Shown here in pieces: positions 1 through 5,303 of a stretch of DNA of 5,303 nucleotides. How positions within the stretch are numbered: position 1 is the stretch's first letter; every line of letters begins with the position of its first letter. The stretch is taken from contig CAZJBB010000216.1 in assembly GCA_964543995.1 (NCBI GenBank), positions 1 to 5,303 on the forward strand, in the 5' to 3' direction. The stretch comes from CAIXTV01 sp964543995 (GTDB lineage Bacteria; Bacteroidota; Bacteroidia; Bacteroidales; CAIXTV01). A program made the position numbers and the translations under genes. The notes under the pieces are model-generated. The model was not told the DNA's origin. It saw only the letters and a program-made list of their open reading frames with translations, and made no database searches.

Positions 1-1034
1 GTGCTTATGTGCCTGCGATGAGCGACGAAACCATCATTGTTAAAAACCAAGGTACCATTTTCATTGGAGGTCCACCTTTGGTGAAAGCAGCTACCGGAGT
101 TGAAGTCAGCGCTGAAGAATTGGGCGGAGCAGATGTACACACTTCTATCTCAGGGGTTTCGGATCATTTTGCAGAAAATGATCGTCATGCCATACAGATA
201 TGCCGAAATATTTTCGAAACCTTACGAACCAGCGACAAACAAATACTTGAGCGTGCACCTATTGAAGAACCGGCCTACGACCCCGAAGAATTGTATGGCA
301 TTGCCCCCATGGACTTGAAAAAACCGGTGGATTCAAGAGAAATAATCATGCGTATGGTGGACGGAAGCCGTTTTCATGAATTTAAAGCCCGTTATGCTCC
401 TACCGTAGTTACGGGATTTGCAAATATTATGGGTTATCCTGTGGGAATTGTTGCCAATAACGGAGTATTCTTTTCGGAGACCTCCTTAAAAGCAGCTCAT
501 TTTGTTGAATTATGTTCAATTCGTAAAATCCCCTTACTCTTTTTACAAAACATTACCGGATTTATTGTTGGCAAGGAGTATGAAAGAGGAGGTATTGCCC
601 GTAACGGAGCAAAGCTTGTGCACGCGGTAGCAAATGCCAATGTTCCGAAATTCTCGGTAATTTTCGGTGGCTCCTTTGGAGCCGGTAACTATGCCATGGC
701 AGGACGTGCCTATGAACCCCGTTTGCTGTTTATGTGGCCCAATGCAAAAATATCGGTCATGGGTGGCGAACAAGCTGCCGGAGTATTGGTGCAAGTAAAA
801 CAAGAACAATTGGCTGCCAAAGGCAAAACCTTACCTAAAGATGAAGAAGAAGCCTTAAGAAACAGCATTTTAAAAACCTATGAAACTGAAGGTTCTGCAT
901 ATTTCAGCACTTCTCGTTTATGGGACGATGGCATCATTGATCCGGTTGACACAAGAAAAATCATAGGATTAGGTATCGCGGCTTCTTTGAATAACAAATA
1001 CCCCGAACCAAAATTTGGTGTATTCAGAATGTAA
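1..1034 (+). CDS. liuB: 3-methylcrotonyl-CoA carboxylase beta (carboxyltransferase) subunit, 5'-partial
   Basis: Carboxyltransferase subunit of the cytosolic biotin enzyme 3-methylcrotonyl-CoA carboxylase, which moves CO2 from carboxybiotin to 3-methylcrotonyl-CoA in leucine breakdown. The gene enters from the left edge: bases 1-2 finish a codon, the first whole codon is at 3 (Ala-Tyr-Val-Pro-Ala-Met-Ser), and 343 residues remain of a family usually about 535-540 long. The GTG at 9 is an internal Val, not a start, because the 'AYVPAMSDE' block is internal in the family. Seen in fragment numbering: the end of the N-terminal crotonase-like domain with 'GGPPLVKAATG' (22-32) and 'ELGGADVH' (39-46), then the C-terminal domain from about 100 with 'NITGFIVG' (183-190), the glycine-rich 'FGGSFGAGNYAM' (221-232) and 'MWPNAKISVMGGEQAAG' (244-260). 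The NITGF block and the MWPNA/MGGEQAA block favour methylcrotonyl-CoA over propionyl-CoA carboxylase, whose beta subunit typically has a 'DTPGF'-type segment. The alpha subunit lies two genes downstream. The frame is intact to TAA at 1032-1034. Confidence 0.95.
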   Translation, partial: AYVPAMSDETIIVKNQGTIFIGGPPLVKAATGVEVSAEELGGADVHTSISGVSDHFAENDRHAIQICRNIFETLRTSDKQILERAPIEEPAYDPEELYGIAPMDLKKPVDSREIIMRMVDGSRFHEFKARYAPTVVTGFANIMGYPVGIVANNGVFFSETSLKAAHFVELCSIRKIPLLFLQNITGFIVGKEYERGGIARNGAKLVHAVANANVPKFSVIFGGSFGAGNYAMAGRAYEPRLLFMWPNAKISVMGGEQAAGVLVQVKQEQLAAKGKTLPKDEEEALRNSILKTYETEGSAYFSTSRLWDDGIIDPVDTRKIIGLGIAASLNNKYPEPKFGVFRM

Positions 1035-1048
1035 TTTTAAAATTTAAG

Positions 1049-1852
1049 ATGAAAAGTTATCAAACCATAGAACTGGAAATTATTGACCGTGTGGGAACCC
1101 TTTGGTTAAATCGCCCTGAGGTGCATAATGCTTTTAATAAAATAATGTTAGAAGAAATCACAGAGTGTGTTGAAAACCTAAATGAGAGTAAAGACATTAT
1201 TTGTTTGATTATCAGAGGGAGAGACAAATCTTTTTGCGCCGGAGTGGATTTAAACTGGATGAGAGATGTAGCTAAAAACACTTACGAAGTAAATTATGAG
1301 GAAAGCTTGAATTTGTCGAAATGTTTTTATACCATTTATACTTGCAAAAAACCCACCATTGCCATAGTGCATGGCGTTTCATTAGGGGGCGCAAACGGAT
1401 TGTTATCAGCTTGCGATTTCGCTTATGCATCGGATGAAGCAACTTTTTCTTTGAGTGAAGTTAAAATTGGCATCGTTCCGGCTTGTATTTCTCCTTACGT
1501 AATTAAAAGAGTTGGCGAATTTGGCATGCGAGATTTAATGCTCACCGGCAAAAGAATTAAAGGGAAGGAAGCAGAACAATATAAACTTGTAAACAAATCT
1601 TTGGCTCCCGATGCATTGGATGCTTATGTATATTCCATCATAGAACATTTAAAAACCAGTGGACCGGATGCCATGGCTCATTGTAAAACATTGATTTACA
1701 ATATTGCAAACACTATGACATTAGATGAAGCCTATACCTATACAGCCAAAATGATTGCCGAAATCAGGGCATCGTCGGAAGGGCAAGAAGGAATGGCTGC
1801 TTTCCTTGAAAAAAGAAAACCCAATTGGGTTCAATCAAAAGAAAATAATTAA
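1049..1852 (+). CDS. liuC: methylglutaconyl-CoA hydratase (enoyl-CoA hydratase/isomerase family)
   Basis: A 267-aa crotonase-fold protein, normal length for the family, predicted to hydrate 3-methylglutaconyl-CoA to HMG-CoA between the carboxylase and lyase steps. Seen: 'SFCAGVDLNWM' (61-71), whose A64-G65 forms the first half of the CoA-thioester oxyanion hole and whose 'DLNWM' is typical of bacterial LiuC/GnyH proteins; 'GGANGLLSACD' (113-123), with G114 as the second oxyanion donor; and 'SLSEVKIGIVPA' (134-145), with E137 aligning to crotonase Glu164. The position of crotonase Glu144 is Gly117, so only one of the two classical catalytic glutamates is present. As I recall, several bacterial LiuC proteins share this, so it supports the subfamily call rather than inactivity. 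The start at ATG 1049 leaves 14 bp after the upstream stop; no in-frame start lies between them and no Shine-Dalgarno site is seen. Lying between the two carboxylase subunit genes, it is hard to read as a general beta-oxidation hydratase. No signal peptide or membrane segment; probably cytosolic. Confidence 0.9.
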   Translation: MKSYQTIELEIIDRVGTLWLNRPEVHNAFNKIMLEEITECVENLNESKDIICLIIRGRDKSFCAGVDLNWMRDVAKNTYEVNYEESLNLSKCFYTIYTCKKPTIAIVHGVSLGGANGLLSACDFAYASDEATFSLSEVKIGIVPACISPYVIKRVGEFGMRDLMLTGKRIKGKEAEQYKLVNKSLAPDALDAYVYSIIEHLKTSGPDAMAHCKTLIYNIANTMTLDEAYTYTAKMIAEIRASSEGQEGMAAFLEKRKPNWVQSKENN

Positions 1853-1855
1853 AAC

Positions 1856-3838
1856 ATGAAGTTATTCAACAAGATATTGGTGGCCAACCGTGGCGAAATT
1901 GCCATAAGAATTATAAAATCGGCCAAAGTACTGGGAATTAAAACAGTATGCGTGTATTCGGAAGTAGAAGCCGATGCCCTGCATGTTAAATTAGGCGACG
2001 AAGCTTATTGTATTGGTAAAGTAGAACTCAGCGATACTTACCTGAATATTGATAAAATGATTGATGTTGCTGTGAAGTCAAAATGCGATGCTGTTCACCC
2101 CGGATATGGCTTTTTAGCTGAAAATGCAAATTTTGTGAGAGCCTGCAAAGCCAAAGGAATCACCTTTATTGGCCCACATACCGATGCCATGCATATTATG
2201 GGGAACAAAATTGAAGCAAGAACTTTTGCTAAAAAAATCAATATTCCCATGACGGAAGGCGTTACCGGTGATGTGGAAACCTTATTGGCCGCCAGTAAAA
2301 CCATTGCCTATCCCCTACTCATTAAAGCTGCTGCAGGTGGTGGAGGAAAAGGCATGCGCATTGTACATGATGACAGTCAACTTAAAGAATCGTTGGAATC
2401 TACTTCAAGAGAAGCCAAATCATACTTTGGCGACGGAACCATTTATATTGAAAAATTCATCGAAGAGCCGAGACATATTGAAATTCAAGTTATTGGTGAT
2501 AATTTCGGGAATGTAGTCCACCTTTTCGAAAGAGAATGTAGCATTCAAAGACGTTATCAGAAAATAGTGGAAGAGTCACCCTCGCCTACCCTAACTCAGG
2601 AAGTTCGACTTAAAATGGGAGAAACTGCCGTAAAAATTGGGAAAGAAATTGGATATAACAATGCTGGAACCATAGAGTTTTTAGTAGATAAAGACTTGAA
2701 TTTCTATTTCTTAGAAATGAATACTCGAGTTCAGGTAGAGCATCCTGTTACTGAAATGGTTACCGGTATCGATATCGTAAGAGAGCAAATTTTGATAGCC
2801 GCCGGAAATCCACTTTCCTTTAAACAAGAAGATATTAAACAAAATGGTCATGCCATAGAATGCAGGGTGTATGCCGAAGATCCGGAAAACAATTTCATGC
2901 CTTCGCCGGGAAAAATGACCTATTATAAGGAGCCCAGTGGAGAAGGAATTCGAATTGATACCGGGATTGAAAAAGCTTGTACTATCGAAAGTTTCTTCGA
3001 TCCTATGATCAGCAAATTAATCATCTGGGGTCCCGATAGGGAAAATGCCCGAAAGAAAATGATTATCGCTCTGCAAGATTATATAGTTCAAGGAATAAAA
3101 ACCAATATTCCTTACCTAATACATTTAATGCAACACCCATCTTATATAAAGAATACGATTTCCACCAAATTTTGCGATGAATTCAAGGACGAAATGCTTT
3201 CTTTATGCGAAAATGGGAAAAAGAATACCCCATTTTACATTCCGCTAATTTCATACTTGATGCACAGTTTAAATGAAAAAGAAGTTGTACATCAAAACCT
3301 ATGGACTCAAATAGGCTATTGGAGAGATTTAATGAAGTTCAATGTTCTTTTTGAAGGAGAAGAGATGGGTATATTCTTAAATTGCAAAAAAATTCATTAT
3401 GAATTTGAAATTTCTAACCATCTGTATCCAGTTCAACTCCTGCATAATTTCAATGGTAAAATGGACCTCATGATAGGTAGCGATACCTTTACCTCCTTTG
3501 TTTCGAATGATGCATCGGGAAAAGCTTTTATTTCTATTGATGGAAACATCTACCATGCCGTTCGAAAGGACATTTTACTGAACGAGGATATCTTTAGCGG
3601 AACAGGAGGCCAAAGCGGTGAAGACCAAAATCATATATATTCTCCCATGCCCGGCAAAGTGATTAAAGTGAATGTGAATGAGGGAGATGAAGTTAAAAAA
3701 GGAGATATTTTGGTTGTGGTTGAATCCATGAAAATGGAGAATAATATCGTTGCTCAAAAAGCAGCTAAAATCATAAAAGTGAATGCCATACAAAACGAAA
3801 TGGTGGAATCTTCTTCCTTACTCATTGAGCTAGAATAA
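1856..3838 (+). CDS. liuD: 3-methylcrotonyl-CoA carboxylase alpha subunit (biotin carboxylase + biotin carrier)
   Basis: ATP-dependent biotin carboxylase with its own biotin carrier domain; it carboxylates biotin with bicarbonate and delivers it to the beta subunit encoded at 1-1034. 660 aa, within the usual size of bacterial MCC alpha. Domains: biotin carboxylase N-lobe about 1-112 ('KILVANRGEIAIRI', 6-19), ATP-grasp about 114-312, biotin carboxylase C-domain about 330-438, a poorly conserved linker/BT-like region about 455-580 that should contact the beta subunit, and a biotinyl domain about 594-659. Visible residues: K118, K157, the glycine loop G161-G164, K236, E287, N289, R291 and E295 in 'EMNTRVQVEHPVTE', and R337, matching the ATP, bicarbonate and biotin residues of E. 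coli AccC. The biotin-accepting lysine is K626 in 'ESMKMEN', with Ser in place of the commoner Ala. The start at ATG 1856 is only 3 bp after the hydratase stop and gives the canonical N-terminus. The domain order alone would also fit propionyl- or geranyl-CoA carboxylase alpha; the neighbours decide for methylcrotonyl. Confidence 0.94.
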   Translation: MKLFNKILVANRGEIAIRIIKSAKVLGIKTVCVYSEVEADALHVKLGDEAYCIGKVELSDTYLNIDKMIDVAVKSKCDAVHPGYGFLAENANFVRACKAKGITFIGPHTDAMHIMGNKIEARTFAKKINIPMTEGVTGDVETLLAASKTIAYPLLIKAAAGGGGKGMRIVHDDSQLKESLESTSREAKSYFGDGTIYIEKFIEEPRHIEIQVIGDNFGNVVHLFERECSIQRRYQKIVEESPSPTLTQEVRLKMGETAVKIGKEIGYNNAGTIEFLVDKDLNFYFLEMNTRVQVEHPVTEMVTGIDIVREQILIAAGNPLSFKQEDIKQNGHAIECRVYAEDPENNFMPSPGKMTYYKEPSGEGIRIDTGIEKACTIESFFDPMISKLIIWGPDRENARKKMIIALQDYIVQGIKTNIPYLIHLMQHPSYIKNTISTKFCDEFKDEMLSLCENGKKNTPFYIPLISYLMHSLNEKEVVHQNLWTQIGYWRDLMKFNVLFEGEEMGIFLNCKKIHYEFEISNHLYPVQLLHNFNGKMDLMIGSDTFTSFVSNDASGKAFISIDGNIYHAVRKDILLNEDIFSGTGGQSGEDQNHIYSPMPGKVIKVNVNEGDEVKKGDILVVVESMKMENNIVAQKAAKIIKVNAIQNEMVESSSLLIELE

Positions 3839-3904
3839 TATATCATCATAGATTAAACAATTTTCCAATTCAAAGGTTATTATAAAAAACAAAGAAATAT
3901 TTCT
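3839..3904 (+). other. 66-bp A/T-rich spacer, no promoter or terminator recognised
   Basis: This is the longest gap in the cluster, between the carboxylase alpha gene and the lyase gene. I see no stable GC-rich hairpin followed by a T-run, so no intrinsic terminator. I also see no clear Bacteroidota-type TAnnTTTG -7 element. In the lyase frame the stop at 3854-3856 is followed by no ATG, GTG or TTG before 3905, which supports the chosen lyase start. A weak internal promoter cannot be excluded by eye. Confidence 0.5.
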
Positions 3905-4759
3905 ATGAAGATAATGGTTACCCCTCGCGATGCCATGCAAGGAATAAAAACATTTATTCCAACCAAGGTGAAAGCAGACTATATCAATTGTTTACTTAAA
4001 GTGGGGTTTCATACCATAGATTTTGGGAGTTTTGTTTCGCCCAAAGCCATTCCTCAGTTAAGCGATACCGCAGAGGTTCTCAGCTTAATGGATGTATCAT
4101 CAACCAAATCAAAATTATTAGCCATTGTTGGAAATTTAAGAGGCGCTCAAATAGCTGCATCCTTTGAGGAAATTAATTATTTTGGGTACCCCTTTTCCAC
4201 CTCTCCCACTTTTTTAAAACGAAACATTAATGCAACCGTTGAAGAAGCATTGAACAACATAGCTGATATTCAGGAACTTTGCTATCAAAAGAACAAGGAA
4301 TTGTTGATTTACTTTTCCATGGCTTTTGGAAATCCATACGGTGACGAACATAATGATGAATTAATTATTGCTGCTATCGAAAAGTTGGACAAACTCCAAA
4401 TCAAAACCATCAGTCTCGCTGACACTTTGGGCGTTGGGGATAATGCTGCCATTTCCTCTTTGTTTAAAATACTGCCATTTCAATTTCCGGAAATGGATTT
4501 TGGATTGCACCTTCATGTAAAACATAGTGAAGCACTCAGCAAAGTAGAAATTGCCTACCATTCAGGTTGTCGGTTTTTCGATACTTCTTTGCTTGGTTTG
4601 GGTGGTTGTCCCATGTCGGGAGAAGAGTTGGTGGGAAATTTAAGTGCGGAATCTTTAGTGGAGTTTCTTGCACAAAACAAATTAGATATTCCATTAGATG
4701 TCAATAAATTGCATGAAGCAGTTATTAAATCGAATGAGGTTTTTCTTTCAGTAACATAA
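3905..4759 (+). CDS. liuE: hydroxymethylglutaryl-CoA lyase
   Basis: Cleaves HMG-CoA to acetyl-CoA and acetoacetate, the last leucine-specific step; equivalent to mvaB/HMGCL. 284 aa, slightly short against about 300 for other bacterial enzymes, and a single TIM-barrel domain of the DRE-TIM/HMGL-like family. Seen: 'TPRDAMQG' (6-13), with R8 and D9 matching human Arg41 (catalytic) and Asp42 (metal ligand); 'GSFVSPKAIPQ' (41-51); 'ADTLGVG' (172-178), with D173 at human Asp204; H202 and H204 in 'LHLHV' as the two metal histidines; 'GLGGCP' (231-236), with C235 at the catalytic-loop Cys266; and N245 in 'GNLSAES' at metal ligand Asn275. Oddities: the human Glu72 position is Asp (D39), the usual 'RDGLQNE' opening reads 'RDAMQGI', and the residues after the second His differ from the human 'HDTYG'. 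I recall similar wording in flavobacterial homologues, so this looks like a lineage form. The start at ATG 3905 is the first possible; ATG 3914 (Met4) is an alternative. It lies 66 bp after the carboxylase gene and 23 bp before the CoA-transferase gene. Confidence 0.9.
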   Translation: MKIMVTPRDAMQGIKTFIPTKVKADYINCLLKVGFHTIDFGSFVSPKAIPQLSDTAEVLSLMDVSSTKSKLLAIVGNLRGAQIAASFEEINYFGYPFSTSPTFLKRNINATVEEALNNIADIQELCYQKNKELLIYFSMAFGNPYGDEHNDELIIAAIEKLDKLQIKTISLADTLGVGDNAAISSLFKILPFQFPEMDFGLHLHVKHSEALSKVEIAYHSGCRFFDTSLLGLGGCPMSGEELVGNLSAESLVEFLAQNKLDIPLDVNKLHEAVIKSNEVFLSVT

Positions 4760-4782
4760 ACTTAAATATTAAGAAAATAAAC

Positions 4783-5256
4783 ATGAATAAAGTTGTAAAA
4801 AACGCAGAAGAAGCCATTCAAGGGCTAAGCAGCAACATGACAGTGATGTTTGGCGGTTTTGGACTGTGCGGCATACCTGAAAATGTAATCAGGGTGTTGG
4901 CTCAAAAGCAAATTAACGGATTAATTTGTATTTCAAACAATTGCGGAGTTGATGATTTTGGCTTAGGTTTGTTGCTTAAAAACAAACAAATAAAAAAAAT
5001 GGTGGCTTCCTACGTTGGCGAAAACGCCGAATTTGAGCGTCAGATGCTATCCGGAGAATTAGAAGTGGAATTAAATCCTCAAGGCACCTTAGCCGAGCGA
5101 ATTAGAGCCGGCGGCGCAGGAATTCCTGCCTTTTTTGTTCCGGCCGGTTATGGAACAGAGGTTGCAATTGGGAAAGAAGAAAGAGAATTTAACGGAAAGA
5201 TGCATATTCTTGAACATGCTTTAACCGCCGATTTTGCTTTTGTGAAAGCCTGGAAA
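4783..5256 (+). CDS. scoA: succinyl-CoA:3-ketoacid CoA-transferase subunit A, 3'-partial
   Basis: Subunit A of the two-subunit CoA-transferase that passes CoA from succinyl-CoA to acetoacetate, giving acetoacetyl-CoA. The first 158 residues of a protein usually about 230 long are present. Seen: the CoA-transferase family 1 signature 'MFGGFGLCGIPENVI' (22-36), 'SNNCGVDDFGLGLLL' (51-65), 'SYVGENAEFERQ' (76-87), 'LNPQGTLAERIRAGGAGIPAF' split over 97-117, and 'LTADFAFVKAWK' (147-158). These blocks follow SCOT/ScoA closely and differ from acetate CoA-transferase AtoD. The start at ATG 4783 gives the usual N-terminus, 23 bp after the lyase stop, without a Shine-Dalgarno site. Genuine sequence ends at Lys158 (codon 5254-5256). 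The frame stays open to the window edge only because it reads into sequencing adapter, which would add the false tail RSEERRVGKECSEPC; family members continue here with a segment of the type A/G-D-x-x-G-N. Subunit B (scoB) would be expected just downstream. Its place after HMG-CoA lyase suggests it uses the acetoacetate made there. Confidence 0.93.
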
Positions 5257-5303
5257 AGATCGGAAGAGCGTCGTGTAGGGAAAGAGTGTTCAGAGCCGTG
5301 TAG
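5257..5303 (+). other. Illumina TruSeq dual-index adapter (P5 side) left on the contig end
   Basis: This is non-biological sequence. Bases 5257-5289 begin AGATCGGAAGAGC and follow, over all 33 nt, the reverse complement of the TruSeq read-1/universal adapter stem, ending GAGTGT. Bases 5290-5297 (TCAGAGCC) sit exactly where the 8-nt i5 index belongs and are the reverse complement of GGCTCTGA, which I recall as TruSeq HT index D504. Bases 5298-5303 (GTGTAG) are the first bases of the segment leading to P5. The match is from memory of the published adapter layout. The first A could be either adapter or insert, so the junction is exact to about one base. Nothing in this stretch should be annotated as coding. 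Confidence 0.97.

Larger units (their letters stand above)
1..5256 (+). other. leucine/isovalerate catabolic operon (partial at both ends)
   Basis: All five genes share one strand, with spacers of 14, 3, 66 and 23 bp and no visible terminator between them, so co-transcription is likely but inferred. The order is carboxylase beta, hydratase, carboxylase alpha, HMG-CoA lyase, CoA-transferase A. The first three match the liuB-liuC-liuD core of the Pseudomonas liu/gny clusters. The promoter, any regulator gene and isovaleryl-CoA dehydrogenase would lie outside the window. None of the four visible starts has a GG-rich Shine-Dalgarno site; the 15-20 bases before each are almost all A and T, as is usual in Bacteroidota. 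Confidence 0.85.

Noticed and set aside
9..11. GTG as a possible start codon of the first gene
   Set aside because: The reading frame is open to base 1, and the residues Ala-Tyr before it continue the family's internal 'AYVPAMSDE' block. The gene is cut by the window edge.
543..809. 88-codon open frame on the - strand
   Set aside because: It lies wholly inside the well-conserved carboxylase beta gene, and its translation shows no recognisable domain. The same holds for the other short overlapping frames (about 100-318, 1060-1281, 2095-2304, 2268-2516, 3575-3793, 4361-4561).
3725..3745. Ser in place of Ala in the biotinylation motif (ESMKMEN)
   Set aside because: The Met-Lys-Met core and the rest of the biotinyl domain are intact; Ser at this position is a conservative change and I see no reason to doubt biotinylation.
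1856..3838. Pyruvate, acetyl-CoA or propionyl-CoA carboxylase alpha subunit
   Set aside because: Pyruvate carboxylase would carry its own carboxyltransferase domain, and AccC would lack the biotin carrier. The propionyl-CoA form has the same layout but does not fit the flanking MCC beta, hydratase and lyase genes.
3839..3904. Possible operon break (terminator or promoter) before the lyase
   Set aside because: No GC-rich stem with a T-run and no clear TAnnTTTG element was found by eye; 66 bp is compatible with read-through.
5257..5303. An unusual basic/acidic C-terminal extension of the CoA-transferase
   Set aside because: The bases match Illumina adapter plus index plus P5-proximal sequence, so the peptide is an artefact.
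1..5303. CRISPR arrays, tRNA/rRNA genes, insertion sequences, long repeats, toxin-antitoxin or defence genes
   Set aside because: Coding density is nearly complete with metabolic genes, the spacers are 3-66 bp, and no repeat arrays or inverted repeats of note were seen. I found no sign of an undescribed system.

Overview
The window is a piece of a chromosomal leucine (isovalerate) degradation operon. Five genes run head to tail on the + strand and nothing convincing lies on the - strand. The A/T-rich spacers, the lack of a GGAGG-type Shine-Dalgarno site before any of the four visible starts, the moderate-to-low GC, and protein motifs such as 'PRDAMQGIKTFIPT' in the HMG-CoA lyase all point to a member of the Bacteroidota. 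That assignment is inferred from sequence style and remembered homologues, not from a database search.

Layout: (1) 1-1034, the C-terminal about 343 residues of the beta (carboxyltransferase) subunit of 3-methylcrotonyl-CoA carboxylase, cut off at the left edge; (2) 1049-1852, a 267-aa crotonase-fold methylglutaconyl-CoA hydratase; (3) 1856-3838, the 660-aa biotin-carrying alpha subunit of 3-methylcrotonyl-CoA carboxylase; (4) 3905-4759, a 284-aa hydroxymethylglutaryl-CoA lyase; (5) 4783-5256, the first 158 residues of the A subunit of a succinyl-CoA:3-ketoacid CoA-transferase (SCOT). The spacers are 14, 3, 66 and 23 bp, with no visible terminator, so one transcript is likely.

The genes form a nearly complete path. 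The two carboxylase subunits convert 3-methylcrotonyl-CoA to 3-methylglutaconyl-CoA. The hydratase makes HMG-CoA, and the lyase cleaves it to acetyl-CoA and acetoacetate. The CoA-transferase then activates acetoacetate to acetoacetyl-CoA for thiolysis. Isovaleryl-CoA dehydrogenase is not in the window.

The most important anomaly is technical. The last 47 bases (5257-5303) are not biological. They match the Illumina TruSeq dual-index adapter on the P5 side: 33 nt of adapter stem, an 8-nt i5 index (TCAGAGCC, reverse complement of GGCTCTGA, which I recall as index D504), and the first 6 nt of the P5-proximal segment. The CoA-transferase frame stays open through the adapter and would gain the false tail RSEERRVGKECSEPC. 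I found no undescribed biological system here; the remaining points of interest are active-site substitutions in the hydratase and the lyase.
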